From Streptosporangiaceae bacterium (lineage in GTDB: Bacteria; Actinomycetota; Actinomycetes; Streptosporangiales; Streptosporangiaceae): a stretch of 9,516 bases of DNA. The number at the start of each line of letters is the position of its first letter. Position 1 is the stretch's first letter. Made by a program: the position numbers and the translations under genes. This document shows, in pieces, positions 1 through 4,770 of the stretch. The notes under the pieces are model-generated. The model did not search any database. It saw nothing but the letters and a program-made list of their open reading frames with translations, and was not told the origin of the DNA. The DNA is taken from assembly GCA_030043395.1 (NCBI GenBank), contig JASHXW010000437.1, positions 1-9,516 of the forward strand, read 5' to 3'.

Positions 1-42
1 GCGCGTGGCGCCGCGACTACTGGCAATGGAGGTGCCGCATGA
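1..42 (+). CDS. 3' end of an upstream Cox-type operon gene (partial)
   Basis: Frame 1 is open from the window edge and ends at TGA 40-42. It gives a low-complexity tail (A-R-G-A-A-T-T-G-N-G-G-A-A). The stop overlaps the coxM start as ATGA, the usual sign of translational coupling inside an operon. In CO-dehydrogenase-like operons the gene before the FAD subunit is normally the molybdopterin large subunit or the 2Fe-2S small subunit, so one of these is the best guess. The 13 visible residues contain no diagnostic motif, so the identity rests on context alone. Confidence 0.5.
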   Translation, partial: ARGAATTGNGGAA

Positions 43-896
43 TCCCGGCCAAGTTCGACTACGTCAGGCCCGGCTCGATCGGCGAGGCGGTAACCGCGCT
101 GGCTGAGGGCGGCGAGGACGCCAAGGTCGTCGCTGGCGGTCAGAGCTTGCTGCCGCTGCTGCGGCTGCGGCTGGCTTATCCGGAGCTGCTGGTGGACGTC
201 GGCGGCATCGACGAGCTCAAAGGCGTCACCGACGCAGGCGGCTCGCTGCTGATTGGCGCGCGCACGACGCACTACCAGCTCATGCACGATCCGCTGGTGG
301 CCGAGCACTGCGGCCTGCTCGCCGAGGCGGCGGCCACCGTCGCCGACCCCGCGGTCAGGCACCGGGGCACGATCGGCGGATCGCTGGCGCACGGCGACCC
401 AGCTGGTGACCTGCCCGCAGTCGCGCTCGCTCTGGGCGCGACGATAGTCGCCAAGGGCCCGGGCGGTGAGCGGGATATCCCCGCGTCGGACTTCTTCGTC
501 GACTACCTGACCACCGCCCTGGACCCAGGCGAAGTCCTGACAGGGGTCCGGGTCCCCAAGCTCGGCAGCGAATGGGGCTATCGTTACGAGAAGTTCCACC
601 GGACCGCGCAAGCCTGGGCGATTGTCGGCGTGGCCGCTGTGGCCAGGCGCTCGAACGGGCACGTGGCCGAGGCCAGGATCGGGCTGACCAACATGGGCTC
701 GGTGCCAGTCAGGGCCAGCGCGGCCGAAGCGGCCGTCGCGGGCGCTACTGCGACCCGCGAGGCGCTGAACGCCGCCGCGGCGAGTGCGGCCGATGGGACC
801 GACCCACCGGGGGACCTGCATGGTGCGCCTGACTACCGGCGACACCTTGCTCGGGTCCTGACCGGGCGAGCATTGGCGGCGGCTGCGGGAGTCTGA
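39..896 (+). CDS. coxM: CO/xanthine dehydrogenase-type FAD-binding medium subunit (CoxM family)
   Basis: This is the FAD subunit of a molybdenum hydroxylase of the CO dehydrogenase/xanthine oxidase family. It passes electrons from the molybdenum and 2Fe-2S subunits, through FAD, to an acceptor. The 285-aa length is normal for the family. Visible motifs are the first FAD loop AGGQS (residues 32-36), the second loop TIGGSLAHGDPAGD (111-124), and the C-terminal domain ending in the typical DYRRHLARVLTGRAL (about 265-279). The start is supported by GGAGG at 28-32, 6 nt before ATG, and by the ATGA overlap with the preceding gene. The coxG-type gene begins 3 nt after its stop, so the genes are probably cotranscribed. 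Whether the substrate is CO or another compound cannot be told from this subunit; the active-site loop lies in the large subunit, outside the window. Family assignment is secure, the symbol less so. Confidence 0.9.
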   Translation: MIPAKFDYVRPGSIGEAVTALAEGGEDAKVVAGGQSLLPLLRLRLAYPELLVDVGGIDELKGVTDAGGSLLIGARTTHYQLMHDPLVAEHCGLLAEAAATVADPAVRHRGTIGGSLAHGDPAGDLPAVALALGATIVAKGPGGERDIPASDFFVDYLTTALDPGEVLTGVRVPKLGSEWGYRYEKFHRTAQAWAIVGVAAVARRSNGHVAEARIGLTNMGSVPVRASAAEAAVAGATATREALNAAAASAADGTDPPGDLHGAPDYRRHLARVLTGRALAAAAGV

Positions 897-899
897 CAC

Positions 900-1919
900 A
901 TGGAACTGGAGCACTCATTCACGGTCCCGGTACCTAAGGATCGGGCCTGGGATGTGCTGCTCGACGTAGAGAGGGTGGCGTCCTGCATGCCAGGCGCCAC
1001 CCTCGACTCGGTCGACGGCGACGAGGTTCACGGCAGGATCAAGGTCAAGGTGGGCCCGATCAGCATGACGTATGCGGGCACGGCTCGCTTCGTCGAGCAG
1101 GACAAGGCCGCCGGCCTGGTCACGATGGAGGCCTCGGGCAAGGAGACTAAGGGAGCCGGCACGGCATCGGCCACAATTCGAGCTGCGCTGGAGGATCGCG
1201 GCAGCGAGACGCACGTGACCGTGCGGACCACGCTGAACGTGACCGGCAAGCCTGCTCAGTTCGGCCGTGGCGTGATGAGCGAGGTCAGCGAGAAACTCCT
1301 TGGCATCTTCGCCAGCAACCTGGCGGCCACGCTGGACGAGGACAGCGCGGTAGCTGCTGCGCACGCCGCAGGAGCGCCCGGCTCCGACGGCGCCGGCGGG
1401 GCTGGCGCCGGAGGTGACACGGCACCGGCCGCGGAGACTACCGGACCAGGCCAGCCTGACCTCGGCGCTTCGGTTGACGAGCTTGGCCTGCCCACGAGAG
1501 CCGCTAGCAGCCTGCATCGCGAGGGCATCGCCACGATCGGCGAGCTAGTCGCCAGGTCCGACGACCAGCTGCTGGCGATCGACGGAATCGGCCCGGCCTC
1601 GATGGTCGACATCAAGGCCAAGCTCGCCGAGCGGGGGCTGGAGCTCGGACAGCCGGAGGTTGCACCACCAGCACCAGCGGCCGCGGCAACGCCGGTGACG
1701 GCTCCCGCCGCCTCTGCCAGCGCCGGCTATGCCGCCGGGGCAGCTGCCGCCACGACGGCACCAGGCCGCGCCGCCGCGGACAGTCAGCAGGAAGACTCGC
1801 TGAACCTGCTCAAGGTCGCCGGCATGCCGATGCTGAAGCGCGCACTGCCAGTCATCGCCGGGCTAACGGCCGTGCTCGTCATCGGCCTGCGCCGGCGCAT
1901 GAGGCGCCGCCGGCACTGA
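900..1919 (+). CDS. coxG: CoxG-type SRPBCC protein with RNAP alpha-CTD-like HhH domain and C-terminal membrane anchor
   Basis: Residues 1-150 are an SRPBCC/CoxG domain (starts MELEHSFTVPVPKDRAWDVL; PGATLDSV about 31-38; KVGPISMTYAG about 50-60). CoxG proteins serve CO dehydrogenase; a mycobacterial homologue has been reported to recruit the enzyme to the membrane and handle menaquinone. An Ala/Gly/Pro-rich linker (about 152-188) leads to a helix-hairpin-helix unit at 191-250 (VDELGLPTR, LHREGIATIGELVARS, IDGIGPASMVDIKAKL, GLEL) that aligns without gaps to the C-terminal domain of the RNA polymerase alpha subunit. A second Ala/Pro-rich linker (251-300) precedes one hydrophobic helix (about 315-330) and a basic end (RRRMRRRRH), which fits a C-tail membrane anchor with its Arg cluster in the cytoplasm. 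GGGAG at 887-891, 8 nt upstream, supports the start. At 339 aa it is longer than ordinary CoxG because of the inserted domain. Function of that domain is unknown. Confidence 0.85.
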   Translation: MELEHSFTVPVPKDRAWDVLLDVERVASCMPGATLDSVDGDEVHGRIKVKVGPISMTYAGTARFVEQDKAAGLVTMEASGKETKGAGTASATIRAALEDRGSETHVTVRTTLNVTGKPAQFGRGVMSEVSEKLLGIFASNLAATLDEDSAVAAAHAAGAPGSDGAGGAGAGGDTAPAAETTGPGQPDLGASVDELGLPTRAASSLHREGIATIGELVARSDDQLLAIDGIGPASMVDIKAKLAERGLELGQPEVAPPAPAAAATPVTAPAASASAGYAAGAAAATTAPGRAAADSQQEDSLNLLKVAGMPMLKRALPVIAGLTAVLVIGLRRRMRRRRH

Positions 1920-1929
1920 TCGTCGGCGG
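1907..1929 (+). terminator. Possible cox operon terminator hairpin
   Basis: CCGCCGGC (1907-1914) can pair with GTCGGCGG (1922-1929): 8 pairs including one G-T, with a 7-nt loop that contains the coxG stop codon. No T-tract follows, which is common for actinobacterial terminators but leaves this weak. Confidence 0.3.
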
Positions 1930-2021
1930 GAGCTATCTGGCTCATGCCGCGACTGCGTTAGCTTTGCGCAGGCCATGGCGTCACGCCGCGGGTCGCTCTG
2001 AGCATGGTCGACACATGCCAC

Positions 2022-2037
2022 CGTGAAGTTCTTCACG
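2022..2037. other. Short inverted repeat between convergent genes
   Basis: CGTGAAG-TT-CTTCACG is a 7-bp inverted repeat in the 153-nt gap between coxG and the convergent acetyltransferase. It lies about 35 nt past the acetyltransferase stop, so it could help end that transcript or be a protein site. Nothing else in the gap looks like a gene. Confidence 0.3.
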
Positions 2038-2072
2038 CCCGGCGAAGATGCACTGCCGATCGTGAAAAGGCA

Positions 2073-2657
2073 CTAGCCTGCGGACGGGATCTCGTGGAAG
2101 TGAAAAGGCCTTGGAGCGGCCTTGAGGTCCGAGGGCCGTTGAAAGAGGGCACCGGCTGGGTAGTCGGGTTCGTCCTCGTGCAGCACAGCATGGCCGACGA
2201 ACGCGAAGCCCTGCCGAAGGTAATACCTGTGCAGGTCTTCGTTACTCTCCCAGGCGTTGACCCTGATCCAGTCCGCGGTGTCGCCGTCGACAGTCGACTG
2301 CGCCGCCCAGTCGATGAGCTGCGCGCCAAGGTCGCGCCCGGAGTGCGTCAGTTCAACGACAAGCCGGTGAATGTATATCGCTGGCTCGCTTCGCTGTGGT
2401 TCAGGCCAGTGACCGTCCGCGTCACGGTCTGCTGTGATGGTCCCTACAGCAACCCCGCCGTCCTCCAGAATCCAGGTCTTCTTGGCCCGAAGATGCATAA
2501 GAATCCGCTCATCTCGGGCGGATCTGGTCGGCCAGGGCTCATCCCACTGCTTGATTCCCCTATTGCGCAACCAGTCCGCACGCCGCTCTATGAGTCCGAC
2601 AATGACGGCCATATCTTCCGGTATCGCAGGGCGCAACCTGAGCAGTTCATCTCGCAT
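2073..2657 (-). CDS. GNAT family N-acetyltransferase
   Basis: A 194-aa protein that would transfer an acetyl group from acetyl-CoA to an amine; the substrate cannot be read from sequence. It has the GNAT core: beta-4 YIHRLVV (95-101), the following CoA pyrophosphate loop SGRDLGAQL (106-114), and the late motif YYLRQGF (145-151), where the Tyr can act as general acid. RGIKQWDEPWP (33-43) and GALFQRP (169-175) recall a group of actinobacterial GNATs often found in accessory loci. In the CoA loop the usual first Gly of GxG/A is Asp109. The start is uncertain. ATG at 2657 has AAGGGG only one base upstream, too close for a normal Shine-Dalgarno. A TTG at 2675 would add six residues but also lacks a site, and a stop codon sits directly before it. 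A leaderless start is possible. It is the last gene of the minus-strand GntR/20-codon ORF/GNAT series. Confidence 0.8.
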   Translation of the reverse strand: MRDELLRLRPAIPEDMAVIVGLIERRADWLRNRGIKQWDEPWPTRSARDERILMHLRAKKTWILEDGGVAVGTITADRDADGHWPEPQRSEPAIYIHRLVVELTHSGRDLGAQLIDWAAQSTVDGDTADWIRVNAWESNEDLHRYYLRQGFAFVGHAVLHEDEPDYPAGALFQRPSDLKAAPRPFHFHEIPSAG

Positions 2658-2750
2658 ACCCCTTATTTCACGCAACTAATGGCGAGCGGGCAACTGCGGA
2701 CGTTCAGTCACTTGCGTCACGCTTGTCACCGAGGCAGCCTTGGAGCAATG

Positions 2751-2786
2751 GAGGGTGGCGCCCGGTTTGCCCCGGGCGCCACCCTC
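2751..2786. terminator. Perfect 15-bp stem-loop, likely terminator or attenuator
   Basis: GAGGGTGGCGCCCGG (2751-2765) and CCGGGCGCCACCCTC (2772-2786) are perfect reverse complements around a 6-nt loop. It stands about 65 nt after the 20-codon ORF and about 94 nt before the acetyltransferase start on the minus strand. Neither side has a T-tract. A factor-independent terminator of the GC-rich actinobacterial kind, or a conditional barrier ahead of the acetyltransferase gene, would fit. Confidence 0.6.
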
Positions 2787-2801
2787 TGTCGGCGGTCGCT
2801 T

Positions 2802-2831
2802 GGTATGCAGCCCACGCGGGCTGCTCCTACC
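2802..2831. repeat. Second stem-loop downstream of the 20-codon ORF
   Basis: GCAGCCC (2807-2813) and GGGCTGC (2818-2824) pair perfectly around a 4-nt loop. An outer GGTA (2802-2805) and TACC (2828-2831) can extend the stem across a small asymmetric bulge. It follows the 20-codon ORF by 18 nt on the minus strand and is separated by 15 nt from the 15-bp hairpin, so the two may act as a pair. Confidence 0.5.
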
Positions 2832-2849
2832 AGAGGCGCGCCGGGTCCC

Positions 2850-2912
2850 TCAGTTAGGGTCGTAGTGCTCGTACCGGTAATGAGCGGACGGACGAGCATG
2901 ACGCTTAGCCAT
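2850..2912 (-). CDS. 20-codon small ORF, possible small protein or leader peptide
   Basis: On the minus strand GAGGGAGG (2924-2917) lies 4 nt before ATG 2912-2910. Twenty codons follow, ending at TGA (2852-2850). The peptide begins MAKRHARPSA and ends YEHYDPN; it is rich in Arg, His and Tyr, with no hydrophobic stretch, so it is not a signal or membrane peptide. Codons are a mix of GC- and AT-ending. It sits 179 nt after the GntR gene and just before two stem-loops and the acetyltransferase gene, so it could be a leader peptide that couples translation to downstream expression, or a free-standing tiny protein. I do not recognise the family. The strong ribosome binding site is the main argument; a 20-codon ORF alone could be chance. 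Confidence 0.45.
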   Translation of the reverse strand: MAKRHARPSAHYRYEHYDPN

Positions 2913-3091
2913 GACACCTCCCTCGGTTCGCGATTCCCTTCCGTAAGCCGCCGACTTGACCGGCGACCTGGGTGTCCGCATAACGCACTACGGTGGCAAA
3001 CGCGGACGATCTTATTGCTCAACGATGGCCAGAAGGCTTGGTTGGTCTTCCAGCCCTAGTTCTTGTTGCCCCGAGCCAGTTATCCGCTAAG
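2913..3091. other. Gap between GntR gene and 20-codon ORF
   Basis: This 179-nt stretch separates the GntR stop from the 20-codon ORF, both on the minus strand. Apart from the ribosome binding site of the small ORF at 2917-2924, I see no gene, no strong hairpin and no convincing -35/-10 pair. It must nevertheless hold a promoter if the small ORF and acetyltransferase are not read through from the regulator. Confidence 0.35.
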
Positions 3092-3916
3092 TCACGTTGG
3101 GTTCTCGGCTGCGTCGGGCTGCGCCGAAGGCTGCGCTTCCGAACTTGCCACAGTTGGCGGTACGCGCCCGACCTCCATGACGAATCGGTTCCGGTCGGCT
3201 GGATAAACGGTCACTGTCATGCGCAGAGGTCGGAGGGATTCCTCGAACGTCACCCTGTGGATCTCGACGACGGCGATACGCCCGTCGTCCGGCAGCTTGA
3301 AAAAGGTCGCCTCGTCGGTATTCGGTGCCCGGACCGTGATTGTGTCGCGCCAGCCGACCTGCTTGATACCGAGTGCTTCCTCCAGATATCGGACAACCCC
3401 GGTTGGTATGTCGACTGCCTCGATCAGCCGGCGCGCCCCGGACTCCACGTACGCAAGGGGATAGAACGATGTCTGGAGCGACCAGGGGATGTCGTCGATG
3501 AACCTGCGCTGGTGTCGGCTTACCACAGGCGAGCCCTCGGCTAGCTCCAGTTCGGTTGCTACGGCGCCGTTGGCTTGATGTATTTCGATGCGTGGATCAG
3601 AGACCCTTGGCTTCCTGCTCCGTGCTCTGACTTCGGACGCATACGCCGCACTCTCTTCACCCCGGCCAGTTTCCCGGTCGAGAACGCTGACGAAGGGGTC
3701 GATCTTCTCCACGACGAAGGTGCCCTGACCCGGCTTAGTCTCCACCAGTCCTCTGGTGATGAGCCACTTCACTGCGTCGCGGACGGTGTTTCTCGACGAG
3801 TCGTACAGTTCCCTGAGCTCGAGTTCCGTGGGCAGTTGTGCGCCGGGGCCAAGCTGTCCAGACTCGATCTGCTGGCGCAAGCTCTCGGCAATCTGCCGGT
3901 ACCTGGGGTCGGGCAC
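3092..3916 (-). CDS. GntR family transcriptional regulator with UTRA domain (HutC/FarR subfamily)
   Basis: A cytoplasmic DNA-binding repressor or activator. Residues 4-70 form the winged helix: YRQIAESLRQQIESGQL, then PGAQLPTELELRELYDSSRNT with the recognition helix NTVRDAVKWL, and the wing GLVETKPGQGTFV. Residues about 100-248 are the UTRA effector domain (VVSRHQRRFIDDIPWSLQTSFYP about 131-153; HRVTFEESLRPLRMTVTVYPADRNRF about 220-245, described by position). The last 25 residues are Pro/Ala/Ser-rich and probably disordered. GTG at 3916 is preferred because GGAGG (3925-3921) lies 4 nt upstream; a TTG at 3946 would add ten non-conserved residues. 274 aa is slightly over the usual 240-255. An inverted repeat and tandem TTGATAGG copies lie just upstream, suggesting autoregulation. 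The ligand is not predictable. HutC-subfamily regulators also occur in actinobacterial integrative elements (KorSA of pSAM2), which may be relevant here. Confidence 0.9.
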   Translation of the reverse strand: MPDPRYRQIAESLRQQIESGQLGPGAQLPTELELRELYDSSRNTVRDAVKWLITRGLVETKPGQGTFVVEKIDPFVSVLDRETGRGEESAAYASEVRARSRKPRVSDPRIEIHQANGAVATELELAEGSPVVSRHQRRFIDDIPWSLQTSFYPLAYVESGARRLIEAVDIPTGVVRYLEEALGIKQVGWRDTITVRAPNTDEATFFKLPDDGRIAVVEIHRVTFEESLRPLRMTVTVYPADRNRFVMEVGRVPPTVASSEAQPSAQPDAAENPT

Positions 3917-3938
3917 GATACCTCCCAATGATACCAAC

Positions 3939-3963
3939 CAACCCAATTGATAGGGTTGATAGG
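3939..3963. promoter_or_regulatory. Candidate GntR operator: inverted and tandem repeats
   Basis: CAACCC (3939-3944) and GGGTTG (3953-3958) form a perfect 6-bp inverted repeat with an 8-nt spacer. Overlapping it, TTGATAGG occurs twice in tandem at 3947-3954 and 3956-3963 (9-nt period). The site begins 22 nt upstream of the preferred GTG start of the GntR gene, where an autoregulatory operator would be expected. It does not match the classic HutC-type GT-N-TA-N-AC core, so assignment rests on position and symmetry. Confidence 0.4.
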
Positions 3964-4214
3964 CTAAGCCACCTGATACCTCTGGTAAGAATATCTGGTC
4001 TCATCCCATTGACGTCAGCTCATCCAGCATGCCAATCTGGTTAAAGGTTGGGATGGCTGGAACAACAAGATCAAGTGGGATCATCCTAGCAGTCCCAGTG
4101 CTTGGGAGGCCAAAGTATTGCCGAACTATATGGATCCGTGACCGAGTTGATAACCTGCCCGGTCTGCAAGCGAGTGGGGAGGAGCTGTCGATAGCAGTGG
4201 ATCTAGCCGACTGA
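3964..4214. other. Divergent intergenic region between GntR and small membrane protein
   Basis: This AT-richer stretch lies between two divergently read genes and must contain both their promoters. On the minus strand TATTCT (3993-3988) with CTGACG (4018-4013) about 19 nt upstream is a weak candidate promoter for the regulator. No convincing plus-strand promoter was found. A perfect 8-bp palindrome TGACGTCA is at 4010-4017. I see no gene: the short open frames have poor codon bias and no ribosome binding site. Confidence 0.35.
3974..3987. promoter_or_regulatory. Second possible operator half, TACC-TCT-GGTA
   Basis: TACC (3977-3980) and GGTA (3984-3987) form a short inverted repeat within TGATACCTCTGGTA. 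The heptamer TGATACC also occurs at 3929-3935, 45 nt away, on the other side of the larger inverted repeat. Two copies flanking the candidate operator could be further regulator contacts; short enough to be chance. Confidence 0.25.
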
Positions 4215-4230
4215 GGAAGGAGATTCAGTC

Positions 4231-4503
4231 ATGGCTGGCTTGGTCGTCGTAGCAGTGATTGTCGTGTTTATCTCGGGAGCCATCGCGGGCGCAATACTCC
4301 TAGTGAGCCTGGCGAGCCTGAGAGAGGATCGCAGGATGCTGAGCCGGAGAGCTCCTGATCGGATCGCGCTCGCTGGTCGACTGGTGACCGGCCTTAGGGT
4401 TAAGGACTCTGCTGGTCGGCGCACCAATCGCAATGGCTCCGTCCGCAAACCCGTCACAGTGCCTGAGCCAGCCGAGGATGAGCATGCTCCTGGCTGGTCA
4501 TAA
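4231..4503 (+). CDS. Small single-helix membrane protein, function unknown
   Basis: A 90-aa protein with one hydrophobic helix at residues 3-28 (LVVVAVIVVFISG, then AIAGAILLVSLASL). A basic cytoplasmic tail follows, containing REDRRMLSRRAPDRIALAGRL (31-51) and TGLRV (53-57). The positive-inside rule places the tail in the cytoplasm. The start is very well supported: GGAAGGAG at 4215-4222, 8 nt before ATG, is among the best ribosome binding sites in the window. The helix-REDR-APDR-GLRV pattern recalls small uncharacterised actinobacterial membrane proteins found beside regulators and mobile-element genes, but I cannot name a family. It is divergent from the GntR gene and may share its control region. 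The last third is Pro/Arg/Glu-rich and probably disordered. An overlapping plus-strand ORF begins within its 3' end. Confidence 0.75.
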   Translation: MAGLVVVAVIVVFISGAIAGAILLVSLASLREDRRMLSRRAPDRIALAGRLVTGLRVKDSAGRRTNRNGSVRKPVTVPEPAEDEHAPGWS

Positions 4504-4759
4504 CCAGTACGGTGAGACCCTGCACTCGGCTCTGCAGACCGAGCCAGATCGCGCCTCCCGCCTCGCCAGCCGGCAATCTAGACCGCATCCTTCACCTGGA
4601 ATACGTGAAAAGCAATTCCTGGACTTCCTGTGCAGCGAGAACGTCGGCTGCGTCATGACCTATGCCAGCAAGTTCTATAAGCGTGTGCCGGGTGTGCAGC
4701 CCGGCCACTTTCGCGAGCGCGCCCACGTGGCGCGGTCTGTGCAGGACCCGCACGGCTAG
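4433..4759 (+). CDS. Hypothetical ORF or gene remnant before kynureninase
   Basis: An open frame of up to 108 aa overlapping the small membrane protein in another frame and ending at TAG 4757-4759, 12 nt before kynureninase. Codons from about 4617 to the end strongly prefer G or C in the third position (FLDFLCSENVGCVMTYAS, then KFYKRV and GHFRERAHVARSV), as in real genes here. The region 4590-4616 is much weaker. No good ribosome binding site precedes any of the starts (4433, 4478, 4484), although a GAGG lies just before 4478. The coding-like 3' half with a poor 5' half suggests either a small real gene or the surviving C-terminal part of a truncated one. I do not recognise the product. Confidence 0.3.
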   Translation: MAPSANPSQCLSQPRMSMLLAGHNQYGETLHSALQTEPDRASRLASRQSRPHPSPGIREKQFLDFLCSENVGCVMTYASKFYKRVPGVQPGHFRERAHVARSVQDPHG

Positions 4760-4760
4760 C

Positions 4761-4766
4761 TAGTGT
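4761..4766 (+). promoter_or_regulatory. Possible -10 box for leaderless kynU
   Basis: TAGTGT resembles actinobacterial -10 elements and ends 7 nt before the GTG at 4774, the spacing expected if transcription begins on the start codon. No clear -35 is present, and the box lies directly after the stop of the preceding ORF. Confidence 0.25.
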
Positions 4767-4770
4767 CTTA

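Noticed and set aside
915..1517. A 200-codon minus-strand open frame antisense to coxG
   Set aside because: No domain, no start signal, fully explained by codon bias of coxG.
2062..2109. Direct repeat GTGAAAAGGC at 2062-2071 and 2100-2109
   Set aside because: Ten bases, two copies, one inside the acetyltransferase coding sequence; too short to claim an attachment site or duplication.
2004..3059. A 351-codon plus-strand open frame
   Set aside because: It runs antisense over the well-supported acetyltransferase, hairpins and the 20-codon ORF, has no recognisable domain and no ribosome binding site; a frame shadow.
3092..3544. Plus-strand open frame across the GntR gene (part of 2993-3544)
   Set aside because: Antisense to the GntR/UTRA protein, which has clear conserved motifs along its whole length.
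4010..4017. Palindrome TGACGTCA
   Set aside because: A single 8-bp palindrome with no extension or second copy is expected by chance and does not match a known GntR core.
4009..4038. TTGACG as a plus-strand -35 box for the small membrane protein
   Set aside because: No acceptable -10 box at 16-19 nt spacing, and it is about 200 nt from the start codon.
4091..4114. A string resembling part of a primate Alu repeat (CCCAGTGCTTGGGAGGCC)
   Set aside because: Only a short chance match inside otherwise bacterial sequence; no further Alu-like sequence on either side.
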